DNA of 64,000 nucleotides from Pandoraea fibrosis (GCF_000807775.2 NZ_CP047385.1:3534001-3598000); one strand, 5' to 3'; shown: positions 53,177 through 62,637, numbered from the stretch's first letter. Notes: generated from the sequence alone by a model not told the origin. Program-made: numbers and translations.

Positions 53177-55368
53177 CGCGCACGACGGTCGCCCCGTCCA
53201 TGCCAACCCACTGGCAACGCCAATGCCGGAAAGCCACCAGGCTCGGCGCGATGCTTTGGTTAGCGGCCCTGTCGGGTTGCGCCATGGTCGAAGTTCGCTC
53301 GCTCGGCCCGGAGCAGTACATCGCCATGAAGCGCGGCGACATTCTGTCCACGGGCAAGCTCAGCACATCGACCGACGATGTGATTCGCGTCGCGGGGCTC
53401 GACGGAACGATTTGCGCCAAGCCGTCGCTCGACTGTATCGATGCGCTGGGCCGCGCCAAGGAAATCGACGTCGACCGGCGTCTGGCCGCCATGGCCGAGA
53501 TGTCGATGCAGCTTGCCATTGCCCAGACGCCAACGGGCGAAAAGCAATGGAACGACGCTCAGTTCGACCTCTGGCTGCGCTCCGCGCGCTATGCGTATGC
53601 CTATCTTTTCTACGGCGACCGGCCATCGAGCGAACGCGCCTTTGAAGACCGTCAGACGCAGGTACGGGACTACTACAACTTTGCCGTGCAGACGTTCTCC
53701 GTCGCGCTCTTTCGTCGCGTGCAGCAAACGGGCAAGGACCAGATCGCCGGGTGGACGTTGCCGGTCGACGCCAGCAGCGTGCGCTTCGCCGACGAGCGCA
53801 TCCAGCCACGCGAGGTGTTGCCTGCATCCACCCTCTCGTTTGCGGGCTTGCGCAGCCCATACCGTCGCGACGGTTTCGGTGCGGAACTGGTCGCGGTGCT
53901 CGATGAAAAATCGGCCGCCGACGCCCTGTCGTCGGTCGGCCGTACCCCGGCACCGCGTGGCGACGCGTCGACCGGGCCCGATAACGACAACGTCTATTCG
54001 TCGCCCGACGAACAGCACAGCGGCGCGCACAACCATCGCGAGAGCCGTGCGTCGCGCGACTTTCGCCGCGCCACCGATCCCAATGCAGGGCCGGTATATA
54101 GCGAAATGCCGTCGCCATCGCTCACGCTGCTGCTTCGCTTCGACGGCACCACACTCGACGAAGTCCTGACCACGCATGTCGCCACGCTCGTCGTCTATGA
54201 CCCGTACCGTCAGGCGTCGGTCGAGTTGAATCGTCAGACGGTGCCGCTGGCAGGCAACTTCACCGCCGGGTATGGCCTGTGGCTCGCGCGTTCGGGCTTT
54301 GCCGAGCAATCGTTACGCACGTTGTTTGGCCGCGACCGGGGGATCGTGCGTCCGCATATCTACCTGATGCAGCCCTTCGATCCGGGGCGCCGCGTCATTT
54401 TGATGCTGCACGGATTGGCGAGCAGTCCGGAAGCGTGGGTGAATCTCGCCAACGAAATTCAGGGCGACGCCACGCTGCGCGAACACTTTCAGGTCTGGCA
54501 GGTGTATTACCCGACGAATTCGCCGATTCTCGTGAATGCCATGGCGATCCGCAATGCGTTCGACGCGACCCTGAAGCACTTCGATCCGGACGGACTGTCT
54601 GCGGCGTCGCACGACGCCGTGGTCATCGGTCACAGCATGGGGGGCGTGATTGCCCGGCTGATGGTATCGAGTGCGCACGACGAGTTGTGGTCCGCCTTCC
54701 AGACCGACTACCACCTCGATGACGATCAGATCGACCGGGCGCGCGACCGACTCGATCCGTTGTTCCAGTTCAAGCCAGTGCCGCAATTCGAGCGCGCCAT
54801 TTTCATCGCCGCACCGCACCGCGGCACGCCCTTTGCGCGCAATCGCCTGGGACGCTGGGTTTCCAACCTCATCAAGCTCCCCGTCACGCTGCTCTCGGGG
54901 ATCGACGACGTGCTGCACTTCGCGACCGGCTCCGAAGACTCACCGTCCGAAGGCAAGACACGCTACGTGCCGAACAGCGTCGATCAGTTACGGGATACCG
55001 ATCCCTATGTGGTGGCGGCCGCCGGGCTGAAGATCTCGCCGTCGGTGCAATATCACTCGATCATTGCGCGACGCGACCCCAAGGGGCCGCTGGAGACATC
55101 GAGCGACGGCGTGGTGCCCTACATGAGCGCCCATCTGGCCGGCGCGGCGTCGGAGCGCGTGATTGTCTCGGGCCATAGCGTGCAGGAAACCCCGCAGGCG
55201 ATTCTCGAAATCCGCCGCATCCTGCATGAGGATGTCGACGAACTCGATCCGATCAAGCATCCGGGCCGTCCGGGACCGTTTCAGGCTATCGATCCCCCGC
55301 CCCTCGCCATTCCGGCGAAGCCCGGGACGCCAGCGAATCCCACGGCCGGTCGCCCCACGTCGCGTTGA
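53173..55368 (+). CDS. Lipase-like alpha/beta hydrolase lipoprotein
   Basis: A 731-residue protein. Residues 1-36 end in a lipobox (LAALSGC), so it should be anchored in the envelope. About 40-380 is a helical or mixed region without a recognised domain (QFDLWLRSARYAYAYLFYGD). The hydrolase domain begins near 400: MLHGLASSPEAWVNLANEIQ (oxyanion hole), VVIGHSMGGVIARLMVSS (nucleophile Ser) and SGHSVQETPQAILEIRRIL with the likely catalytic His. The tail is Pro-rich. Coupled to the DUF4105 gene. Lipase, esterase or acyltransferase action on envelope lipids is plausible. Confidence 0.85.
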   Translation: MTRTTVAPSMPTHWQRQCRKATRLGAMLWLAALSGCAMVEVRSLGPEQYIAMKRGDILSTGKLSTSTDDVIRVAGLDGTICAKPSLDCIDALGRAKEIDVDRRLAAMAEMSMQLAIAQTPTGEKQWNDAQFDLWLRSARYAYAYLFYGDRPSSERAFEDRQTQVRDYYNFAVQTFSVALFRRVQQTGKDQIAGWTLPVDASSVRFADERIQPREVLPASTLSFAGLRSPYRRDGFGAELVAVLDEKSAADALSSVGRTPAPRGDASTGPDNDNVYSSPDEQHSGAHNHRESRASRDFRRATDPNAGPVYSEMPSPSLTLLLRFDGTTLDEVLTTHVATLVVYDPYRQASVELNRQTVPLAGNFTAGYGLWLARSGFAEQSLRTLFGRDRGIVRPHIYLMQPFDPGRRVILMLHGLASSPEAWVNLANEIQGDATLREHFQVWQVYYPTNSPILVNAMAIRNAFDATLKHFDPDGLSAASHDAVVIGHSMGGVIARLMVSSAHDELWSAFQTDYHLDDDQIDRARDRLDPLFQFKPVPQFERAIFIAAPHRGTPFARNRLGRWVSNLIKLPVTLLSGIDDVLHFATGSEDSPSEGKTRYVPNSVDQLRDTDPYVVAAAGLKISPSVQYHSIIARRDPKGPLETSSDGVVPYMSAHLAGAASERVIVSGHSVQETPQAILEIRRILHEDVDELDPIKHPGRPGPFQAIDPPPLAIPAKPGTPANPTAGRPTSR

Positions 55369-55438
55369 GGGGGATCCGCGTCCTTAAGTAAGCATGGTGA
55401 GGAGCGCGTCTACGTCCGACCTGACGCACGCCCACCCG

Positions 55439-56872
55439 TCACGGCTGGCGTTTTCCGCGACCACCCAATGGCTTTGCCGCAGGCTTACGTGAACCCGAAG
55501 GAGGCTTGCCGGCGGGTTTGCCATGGGGCTTGGGCGCGCCAAACGGGTTACCGCTGGACACGCTTGCGTCTTTTCCCGGGCGCGTTACCGGCTTGCGCTT
55601 GTTCTCGCCACCTTGCGTGTGCGGCTGTTGACGCCGCACCTGAACAGCACCCGGCGTAACTTGCAACCCCTTGGGCTTCTTCGGCTTTTTGGGTTTCTTG
55701 ATGATCTGCCCAGTCGCGCTCGTTTGCGGCACACGATGTTCGGCCTCAAAGCCCGGCTCCTCTTCCCGGGGCAACGTTTGCCGGATCAGCGCTTCGATCG
55801 CTGCGAGTTGCGGCGCTTCGTCGGCACACACGAGGGATACCGCCACCCCGCTCGCCCCGGCGCGACCCGTGCGGCCGATCCGGTGCACATAGTCTTGCGC
55901 CACGATCGGCAGATCGACGTTGATCACCAGTGGCAGGTCGTCGATATCCAGCCCGCGCGCAGCCACGTCGGTGGCCACAAGCATCGAGACTTCGCCCGTC
56001 TTGAAACGCTCCAGTGCGCGCAGGCGCGCGGGTTGCGGTTTGTCACCGTGGATGGTGTCGACCGCGTAGCCCGCTTCATCGAGGATGGCCGCCAGATACT
56101 CCACCCCGTTGCGCGTTTTGACGAACACCAGAGCATGCTCCCAGCGGTTTTCGGCCACCAGATGCATGAAGAGGTCGGGCTTGTTCTTTTTGTCCACCGG
56201 CACCACCCACTGCTTGACCTTGCTCGCGGTCGCATTGGGCGCGCTGACGCTGATGTCGACCGGGTCGCGCAGAATACTCGCCGCCAGGGTGCGGATTTCG
56301 TCGGAAAACGTGGCAGAGAACAGCAGGGTCTGGCGCTTCGCGGGCAAGGCAGCAAAGACGGCGTTCAGTTCGCGCGCAAAACCCAGATCCAGCATGCGGT
56401 CGGCTTCGTCCAGCACGAGCGCTTGTATCTGATCGAACTGCACGGCGTTCTGACGATGCAGGTCGAGCAAACGGCCCGGCGTGGCAACGAGAACATCCAC
56501 GCCTTTGCGCAACTTCATCATTTGGGGATTGATACTGACGCCGCCATAGGCCGCCAGAAATCGCAGGTCCAGGCCTTTGCCGTAATCGATAAAGCTCTGT
56601 AGCACCTGTTCGGCCAGTTCGCGCGTCGGCACCAGCACCAGAACGCGTGCGCGGTTGCTCGACACGGCGGGCCCGTGCTGCACCAGCCGCTGCAACAGTG
56701 GCAGCGCAAAACCCGCCGTCTTGCCTGTGCCCGTCTGCGCCGCAGCCATGACGTCCTTACCGCTGAGCACAGCAGGAATCGCCTTGGCCTGTACCGGCGT
56801 GGGTGTCTGGTAGTTGAGATCCTGCAGATTGCGCTGCAAGGGATCCATCAGGCCAAGTGAGGCAAAAGACAT
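55439..56872 (-). CDS. rhlE: DEAD-box ATP-dependent RNA helicase RhlE-like
   Basis: A 477-residue helicase. All motifs are present: Q motif (YQTPTPVQAKAI), AAQTGTGKTAGF (I), VPTRELAEQ (Ia), ATPGRLLD (Ib), VLDEADRML (II), LFSATFSDE (III), ALVFVKTRNGVEYLA (IV), VATDVAARGLDIDDL (V) and YVHRIGRTGRAG (VI). A basic low-complexity tail (KKPKKPKKPKG, KPAGKPPSGSRKPAAK) follows residue 380 and should bind RNA non-specifically. It acts in ribosome assembly and RNA turnover. ATG 56872 gives the family start MSFASLGL. Confidence 0.94.
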   Translation of the reverse strand: MSFASLGLMDPLQRNLQDLNYQTPTPVQAKAIPAVLSGKDVMAAAQTGTGKTAGFALPLLQRLVQHGPAVSSNRARVLVLVPTRELAEQVLQSFIDYGKGLDLRFLAAYGGVSINPQMMKLRKGVDVLVATPGRLLDLHRQNAVQFDQIQALVLDEADRMLDLGFARELNAVFAALPAKRQTLLFSATFSDEIRTLAASILRDPVDISVSAPNATASKVKQWVVPVDKKNKPDLFMHLVAENRWEHALVFVKTRNGVEYLAAILDEAGYAVDTIHGDKPQPARLRALERFKTGEVSMLVATDVAARGLDIDDLPLVINVDLPIVAQDYVHRIGRTGRAGASGVAVSLVCADEAPQLAAIEALIRQTLPREEEPGFEAEHRVPQTSATGQIIKKPKKPKKPKGLQVTPGAVQVRRQQPHTQGGENKRKPVTRPGKDASVSSGNPFGAPKPHGKPAGKPPSGSRKPAAKPLGGRGKRQP

Positions 56873-56968
56873 GGGGGTATTCCGGGCTAAAACCGCAATT
56901 CTAGCGGTTACCACCCGCCCACAGCACGTCGCAGCGCCTCCCGGGCCCGAAATCCGATGCTCGTCGAC

Positions 56969-57559
56969 TCAGGCAACGGCGTTGATCTGAATGTGATAAA
57001 CGCCCCACGGGCAAAGCGAGAACCGCTCCTTGAGCGGTTTGCCCGCGAGCAAGGGAATCTGCGCCGGGTCATAGACTGCCCACAACGGCCCCAGACCGCC
57101 GAGCGGGAGCGGCTTGTCGTCGAGATGCGTGGCGAGCAGGAACCGATAGTTGCGAACCTGCTCAAGCGTGGTCGAAACGATATACCCGTCGATGGCGCGC
57201 AGCAGCACCTGCGTTTGGGCGTTACCGGGGACACCCGCTTGCGCGAGCACATCGATCAGATGCGGACCTCGCAGCGTATGTGGCTTGGCATCGTATTCCA
57301 GCGTGGGGCGGATCGTCTGCGTGGGCAGGCGCGCGAGCATACCGAAATCGAAGGCATAGGCGGCATCGAAGCGCACCAGTTGCTTATGAAAAAGCTGATC
57401 GAGTGCCGGATCGACAGGCCCTCGATTGCGCTGCCGGATGGCGCCACTGATCGTGACGAGCGGCGTAGTGGGCGATCCCGACGAACCGGCTGCCTTGGCG
57501 AACGCCGGCACCGACGCGCCGAGTGCGGCTGCACCAGCCAGAAATTCTCTTTTTTTCAT
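56969..57559 (-). CDS. Small exported molybdopterin-dependent-oxidoreductase-fold protein
   Basis: A 196-residue protein with a signal peptide (KKREFLAGAAALGASVPAFA) and a sulfite-oxidase-like Moco domain: FDFGMLARLPTQTIRPTLEY, HTLRGPHLIDVLAQAGVP, LLRAIDGYIVSTTLEQVRNY and LPLGGLGPLWAVYDPAQ. The cofactor-binding Cys expected early in true enzymes of the fold is absent (only one Cys, near the C-terminus, in FSLCPWG), so the protein may not carry molybdopterin. Function unknown. Located between rhlE and a two-component system. Confidence 0.78.
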   Translation of the reverse strand: MKKREFLAGAAALGASVPAFAKAAGSSGSPTTPLVTISGAIRQRNRGPVDPALDQLFHKQLVRFDAAYAFDFGMLARLPTQTIRPTLEYDAKPHTLRGPHLIDVLAQAGVPGNAQTQVLLRAIDGYIVSTTLEQVRNYRFLLATHLDDKPLPLGGLGPLWAVYDPAQIPLLAGKPLKERFSLCPWGVYHIQINAVA

Positions 57560-57918
57560 GAGGGTTGCCGAAGGTGATGACGCATGACGGCACCCGCGCC
57601 GCAGCGTCGCCCGAGCGTATCACGAAGGCGCTACAGTCCTTCACCCAGACAAAAGCTGGCGGCAGTGAATGTGCTCGCCCACGGGCATCCGCCCAAAAGG
57701 CCTGCGGCGCGCGCCCCTACATCGGCATCACATGAAAAATCCTCGCTAAGTCATTGATTCACAGTGGCTTTGCATGGCATAGTCGCGCGGGCGTACATCG
57801 TCGCAACCTAAGTGTCTCCTAAGTTTCGCGCGCTATCGTGCGCCCGTGCCATCCTCGGTGACTGGCGGAATATCGGGCGCGGGCCGTGGTGGCCGGGCCG
57901 GAACGTGTTTGGAAAACC
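57560..57918. promoter_or_regulatory. Promoter region of the two-component system with CTAAGT direct repeats
   Basis: In this 359-bp spacer CCTAAGT occurs twice at an 11-bp period (57807-57813 and 57818-57824), the spacing bound by OmpR/PmrA-type regulators, and a further GCTAAGT lies at 57745-57751. The direct pair is about 95 bp upstream of the response regulator start. No RNA gene seen. Confidence 0.5.
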
Positions 57919-58578
57919 ATGCGGATATTGCTCGTAGAAGACGACACCATGATCGGTGAGGCCATGATGCAGGCGCTCAAGGACGCCTCGTATGCGGCCG
58001 ACTGGTGCCGCGACGGCGATGCCGCGCTGGCGGCACTCGCCGCCCATGCCTACGATCTCATGCTGCTCGACCTGGGCCTGCCCGGCCGTGACGGCTGGGA
58101 AGTGCTGCGCGCCCACCGCGGCGCAGGCGGGCACACGCCGATCATCGTCGTGACGGCCCGCGACGGTGCGGAGGACATCATTCAGGGGCTCGATCTCGGG
58201 GCCGACGACTTCGTCGTGAAACCGTTCGAAGTCGGTGAGTTGCTCGCGCGCATGCGCGCGGTGATCCGTCGCCAGGCAGGCGTGGCCGTGCCGGTACTGA
58301 CCAACGGCGCCCTCGCGCTCGATCCCGCGACCCATCAGGCAAGCTACGGCGAAAACAGCTGCGTGCTCTCGGCGCGCGAATACGCGTTGCTCCACGCGCT
58401 GATGCTGCGCCCCGGCACGATCCTCTCGCGCGACGCGCTGGAACACCGCTTGTACGGCTGGGGGGAAGAGATCGAGAGCAACATGATCGACTTTCTGATC
58501 CACTCGATTCGTAAAAAGCTCGGTGCGGATGTCATCCGCAATATCCGTGGCGCAGGCTGGCTGGTGCCCAAGGCATGA
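57919..58578 (+). CDS. OmpR/PmrA-type response regulator
   Basis: A 219-residue regulator. Receiver domain 1-115: MRILLVEDDTMIGEAM (acidic pocket), YDLMLLDLGLPGRDGWEVL with the phospho-Asp near residue 51, VTARDGAEDIIQGLDLGADD (Thr) and FVVKPFEVGELLARM (Lys). The DNA-binding winged helix follows (SAREYALLHALMLRPGTILS, IDFLIHSIRKKLGADVIRNI). It is most like QseB/PmrA. The start MRILLV is chosen over an upstream frame. Coupled to the kinase (ATGA) and followed by an ArnT-like gene. Confidence 0.93.
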   Translation: MRILLVEDDTMIGEAMMQALKDASYAADWCRDGDAALAALAAHAYDLMLLDLGLPGRDGWEVLRAHRGAGGHTPIIVVTARDGAEDIIQGLDLGADDFVVKPFEVGELLARMRAVIRRQAGVAVPVLTNGALALDPATHQASYGENSCVLSAREYALLHALMLRPGTILSRDALEHRLYGWGEEIESNMIDFLIHSIRKKLGADVIRNIRGAGWLVPKA

Positions 58579-59936
58579 TGCGCTCGTTGCAGTCCCGGCT
58601 GGTGGTCACGCTCTCGGCTTGCGCGCTGGGACTGGCCATCGTCGCGGGCTTCGTGTCGTATGGGTCGGCGTTTCGCGAAGCGTACCGATTTCAGGACGAT
58701 CAACTGCTGCAACTGGCTGCCCTCGTCGATACGCGCAATCTGGCTGCCGCCGACAGCGCCATGCACGGGCTGCCGATTCAGGATCACGATTACCGGCTGA
58801 CGGTTCAGCGCCTTGGCGGCACCTTCCCGGTCACCCTCGCCGACGGCTTTCACACGGTGAGCACGGGCGACCACACATGGCGGGCGTTCGTGCGCACGAT
58901 CGCACCGGAATTGCGCATCGTCGTTGCCCAGCCGACGGAAGGCCGTAACGAGATCGCCCGTAACAGTGGCCTGCGCACCGCGCTGCCCTTCGTGGGTTTC
59001 GTGCCGTTGCTGATCGGCGCCATTGTCGTGACGGTACGCCGCGCATGGCGGCCGGTACAACGTCTGGCCGACGAAATCGATACGCGGCGAGATATCGACC
59101 TGCATGCCATCGATACCCAGGGTGCTCCCACGGAAATCGAGCCGTTCATCGTCTCGATCAATCGCCTGCTGGCCCGGCTGGCCAAGGCGCTCGACGAGCA
59201 GCGCCGGTTCGTTGCCGACGCAGCCCACGAATTGCGCTCGCCCGTCACGGCGCTCGTGATCCAGTCCGAGAACCTCGACCGGGCACTCGCGCCAGCGGGG
59301 CTCGACACGGAAACGCGCAATCGCCTCACCAAGCTCAAGAGCGGCTTGCAGCGCACGCGTACCCTGATCGAACAACTGCTGACACTCGCCAGAGCGCAAA
59401 GCGCCCCGACGGTCGCCGCCGCCCCGCTCACGCTGCTGCCCGCCGTGCATGAGGCGCTCGAAGACGTGTTCGTCCTTGCCGACCGCAAGCAGATCGTGCT
59501 CGACCTGATCGATGCGTCGTCGAGCGTGCCCGGCCGCTCCCATCTGCGGGTAACGGGATCGAAACGCGATATTGTCACGCTGCTAAGTAATCTTGTTGGC
59601 AACGCCGTGCGTTATACCCCTGCGGGCGGCACCGTCTCGGTCCGTCTGTCGGCGACAGGCGCCGACGTGGTCATCGACGTGATCGACTCGGGCCCCGGGA
59701 TCGACGCCGACAAACGCGAGCGCGTGTTCGATGCGTTTTACCGGGCGACCGAGCAACGAGACTCGCGCGAGCATGGCGGCGAAGGAACCGGGCTGGGCCT
59801 GGCTATCGTGCGCGCCATCGTCGATCGCCTCGGCGGGCAGGTTGTTCTGAAGGACGCCAGCCCGACACCGCCGCGCGGTCTTCATGTCCGCGTCTCGTTA
59901 CCGAACCCCGACGTCACCTCCAACCCCAGCCCCTGA
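58575..59936 (+). CDS. Sensor histidine kinase (QseC/PmrB-like)
   Basis: A 453-residue membrane kinase: TM1 LVVTLSACALGLAIVAGFVS, a periplasmic domain of about 120 residues, TM2 LPFVGFVPLLIGAIVVTVRR near residue 145, HAMP-like linker, then the dimerisation helix with FVADAAHELRSPVTALVIQ (phospho-His near 224). The ATPase domain has LLSNLVGNAVRYTPAGGTV (N box), VIDVIDSGPGIDADKRE (G1) and GEGTGLGLAIVRAIV (G2). Translationally coupled to its regulator. The link to LPS modification rests on the next gene. Confidence 0.93.
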   Translation: MMRSLQSRLVVTLSACALGLAIVAGFVSYGSAFREAYRFQDDQLLQLAALVDTRNLAAADSAMHGLPIQDHDYRLTVQRLGGTFPVTLADGFHTVSTGDHTWRAFVRTIAPELRIVVAQPTEGRNEIARNSGLRTALPFVGFVPLLIGAIVVTVRRAWRPVQRLADEIDTRRDIDLHAIDTQGAPTEIEPFIVSINRLLARLAKALDEQRRFVADAAHELRSPVTALVIQSENLDRALAPAGLDTETRNRLTKLKSGLQRTRTLIEQLLTLARAQSAPTVAAAPLTLLPAVHEALEDVFVLADRKQIVLDLIDASSSVPGRSHLRVTGSKRDIVTLLSNLVGNAVRYTPAGGTVSVRLSATGADVVIDVIDSGPGIDADKRERVFDAFYRATEQRDSREHGGEGTGLGLAIVRAIVDRLGGQVVLKDASPTPPRGLHVRVSLPNPDVTSNPSP

Positions 59937-59996
59937 GCGTCGTTGGCCAGACGCCTCACATTGACCCTATTCATCAAGACCGGAAGCCTCGCATTC

Positions 59997-61712
59997 ATGT
60001 CCACACGCCCTCAACGTGACGCCGGGTTAGAACCCTGGCCGATCTCTCCCGCCGCCTTGCTGTGGCTGCTCGCCGTGTTCGCTCTGGTTTGGTTTGGCGT
60101 ATTGAACCTGCGCCACCTGATCCCGAGCGACGAAGGCCGCTACGCCGAAATGGCGCGCGAAATGCTTGCCACGGGCGACTGGGTCACGCCGCGCTACAAC
60201 GGCTATCTGTACTTCGAGAAACCGCCCCTTCAAACCTGGATGAACGCGCTGACGTTCATGATCTTCGGCCTGGGCGACTGGCAGGCACGCCTGTGGACCG
60301 CCCTGACCGGGTTCGGCGGCGTGCTGCTGGTCGGCTACACCGGGCGCCGCGTGTTCAGCGCGCGCGCGGGCTTCTTCGCCGCGCTCACGCTGGCGAGCGC
60401 CCCACTGTGGAGCTTGCTCGGTCACTTCAACGTGCTCGACATGGGCCTGTCGTTCATGATGACGCTGGTGCTGTGCTCGCTGTTGTTGGCGCAGCGCCCG
60501 GGGCTCACCGACACGCAGACCCGCTACTGGATGTGGTTGTGCTGGGCCGCGATGGGGCTGTCGATCCTGAGCAAAGGACTGATCGGCGTGGTGTTGCCGG
60601 GCGCCGTGCTCGTGATCTACACGCTGATTTCGCGCGACTGGGCGCTGTGGAAGCGTCTGCATATCGTCAGCGGTCTGATCGTTTTGCTCGCCGTGACAGT
60701 GCCATGGTTCGCCGCCGTGATGGCGCGTAACCCGTCGTTCTTCGACTTCTTCTTCATCAACGAACACTTCAACCGCTTCCTGAAACCGGATCACCACCGC
60801 CCTGGCGCACTGTGGTATTTCGTGCCGGTGCTGATCGTCGGCTTCCTGCCGTGGCTGTCGATGGTCCCGCGCGCCTTCTCCGCGTCGCGCGCCATTCCCC
60901 GTCAGGCCAACGGCTTCCGTCCGGTGCTGATGACAACGGTCTGGGCCGTCTTCATCTTCTGCTTCTTCTCGCTGTCGCACTCGAAGCTCATTTCCTACGT
61001 GCTGCCGATCGTGCCGGCCATTGCGCTGCTTATCGGGCTGGGCATTGCAGGCATCTCGCGGGAATCGCTGCGCAAGCATCTCATCGTGTCCGCCGTGTTG
61101 TTCGTTGCCACGATCGTGACGTGTCTGGTATTCCTTTCCCATCACTCGGACAGCCGTAATCCGGTGGAAGCCTATCGCGCGTTCTCGTATTACCTGTACG
61201 CGGCGAGCATCGTCGGCCTGATCGGCATCGGCATCACCCGCTGGCTGAGTCAGCGCAGCACCAAGCAGGCGCTCATCGCCTTCGCGGGAACATGGCTGGC
61301 CTTCACGATGATCGGCGGCACCGGCCACGAAGCCTTCGGACGCGCGAGTTCGGGGATCGATCTGGTGCCTGCTGTGCGTGCGGAAATGGATCGTCTGGGA
61401 CCGGACACGCCGTTCTACTCGGTCGGTACGCTCGATCACACCATGCCGTATTACCTGCGTCAGCCCATGACGATGGTGGCCGTGCAGGACGAACTGGAGT
61501 TCGGTATCTCGCAGGCGCCGGATAGCTGGATTCCGACGCTCGCCAAGTTCGCCGATGTCTGGATGGCTGCGCCCAAGGCCCTCGCGCTGGTCGATCCGGA
61601 GAAGTTCACGGTGCTCGAAACGCTCGGCCTGCCGATGAAGGTCATTGCCCGCGACAACCGCCGCGTGATCATCGAGAAGCCCTCCGACGCACCGTCTCCC
61701 GCAGCCAACTGA
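59997..61712 (+). CDS. ArnT-like GT39-fold glycosyltransferase (lipid A aminoarabinose transferase family)
   Basis: A 571-residue inner-membrane protein with about a dozen helices. The catalytic first periplasmic loop reads SDEGRYAEMAREMLATGDWV followed by YNGYLYFEKPPL, the GT-C pattern of ArnT. Other marks: LSILSKGLIGVVLPGA, NEHFNRFLKPDHHRPGALWY and FFSLSHSKLISYVLPIVPAI. The soluble C-terminal domain (about 450-571) is present. ArnT moves aminoarabinose from undecaprenyl phosphate to lipid A; other sugars are used by relatives. 60 bp after the kinase gene, so probably part of the same regulated unit. Strong terminator follows. Confidence 0.88.
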   Translation: MSTRPQRDAGLEPWPISPAALLWLLAVFALVWFGVLNLRHLIPSDEGRYAEMAREMLATGDWVTPRYNGYLYFEKPPLQTWMNALTFMIFGLGDWQARLWTALTGFGGVLLVGYTGRRVFSARAGFFAALTLASAPLWSLLGHFNVLDMGLSFMMTLVLCSLLLAQRPGLTDTQTRYWMWLCWAAMGLSILSKGLIGVVLPGAVLVIYTLISRDWALWKRLHIVSGLIVLLAVTVPWFAAVMARNPSFFDFFFINEHFNRFLKPDHHRPGALWYFVPVLIVGFLPWLSMVPRAFSASRAIPRQANGFRPVLMTTVWAVFIFCFFSLSHSKLISYVLPIVPAIALLIGLGIAGISRESLRKHLIVSAVLFVATIVTCLVFLSHHSDSRNPVEAYRAFSYYLYAASIVGLIGIGITRWLSQRSTKQALIAFAGTWLAFTMIGGTGHEAFGRASSGIDLVPAVRAEMDRLGPDTPFYSVGTLDHTMPYYLRQPMTMVAVQDELEFGISQAPDSWIPTLAKFADVWMAAPKALALVDPEKFTVLETLGLPMKVIARDNRRVIIEKPSDAPSPAAN

Positions 61713-61734
61713 TTGCGGCAGCGGCCATAAAAAA

Positions 61735-61770
61735 ACGGCTGAGGGCGATATCTTGCCCTCAGCCGTTTTT
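61735..61770. terminator. Bidirectional rho-independent terminator
   Basis: ACGGCTGAGGGC pairs perfectly with GCCCTCAGCCGT around an 8-base loop, with a run of A before and T after, so it works for both the ArnT-like gene and the convergent encapsulin gene. Confidence 0.92.
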
Positions 61771-61806
61771 CTTTTACCGTCAGAGACTTGCCCGTCTTAC
61801 CTCAAG

Positions 61807-62637
61807 TCACTTCGACTTCTTCTTGCCGTCCACAGGTTTGGCCGGCCCCACCGAGACACCCGCCTCGGCGGTCAGCATCAGGAACGTGAAGGTCTCTTCG
61901 AGGTACAGGCGAACCGTAGTCGCCGTGTGATCGAGGTAGCCGATCGAGACATCCTGACCGATGTGCATCTCGTAATCGCCGCCGCGCGTCGACAGGATGC
62001 AGCCGCCGTCGATGGCCGGGGCCCAGATGATCTCGCCGCTCACGATGTGTCCGATGTGCTCGAGAATCGGGTAGCCCTGATCGTTGGCTTCGGTCACTGC
62101 CGTGTAGGCATCGGCCCCCAGCAACACGCTGTACGGACCGTCGACCCCTTCCAGACGCAACTGCTCCAGCGCCTTGGCGATCACGGTCGGATAGTCGGCG
62201 ATGTTGGCCGGCAGCGGCAACACCGGGTTCGAAGTGCCTTCGCGCACGCCCGTGATGTGTGCGGCTTTGTAACCGTCGAAAATCGCGCGGTCTTCCGCGT
62301 AAGCCAGCTTGATGGCCGCATCTTTGGCGGGTTGCCAGTCGGAGTCGTTGGCGCCGCGCTCGACATCGTCGATGGCCTCGCGCGACAGCTCGAACGGGAC
62401 ACGCAAGGCCACAAGCGGCATCACTTCGCGCTGACGCGCGCCCACGCCGTCGAGCGGCGCGTCGATGGCCTTTTGATGGCCGGTGCCAACGCCCGCGAGC
62501 GCCAGGCCGCCCGGCCCCTTGACGTCGACCACACGACGGCCGGCGACCGTGCGCTTGAACGTGCGAGCCACCTCTTCTTCGATCTGCGCCCAGGCGGCGT
62601 TCGAAATGGGGGCCAGTTCGCGATGCAGGTTATTCAT
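61807..62637 (-). CDS. Encapsulin nanocompartment shell protein (family 1)
   Basis: A 276-residue HK97-fold shell protein that self-assembles into a protein nanocompartment. It opens MNNLHRELAPISNAAWAQIE, the cargo-peptide-binding N-terminal helix of family 1 encapsulins, and contains TFKRTVAGRRVVDVKGPGGL, NDSDWQPAKDAAIKLAYAED, YSVLLGADAYTAVTE and the C-terminal VRLYLEETFTFLMLTAEA. A Lys-rich tail (GKKKSK) is unusual. Its ATG overlaps the stop of the DyP peroxidase, which carries the matching targeting peptide; together they form a peroxidase-loaded compartment. Terminates at the bidirectional hairpin. Confidence 0.95.
   Translation of the reverse strand: MNNLHRELAPISNAAWAQIEEEVARTFKRTVAGRRVVDVKGPGGLALAGVGTGHQKAIDAPLDGVGARQREVMPLVALRVPFELSREAIDDVERGANDSDWQPAKDAAIKLAYAEDRAIFDGYKAAHITGVREGTSNPVLPLPANIADYPTVIAKALEQLRLEGVDGPYSVLLGADAYTAVTEANDQGYPILEHIGHIVSGEIIWAPAIDGGCILSTRGGDYEMHIGQDVSIGYLDHTATTVRLYLEETFTFLMLTAEAGVSVGPAKPVDGKKKSK

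Noticed and set aside
60027..61439. 470-codon open frame antisense to the ArnT-like gene
   Set aside because: Composition dominated by Arg, His, Gln and Glu, an artefact of the complementary strand of a membrane protein.
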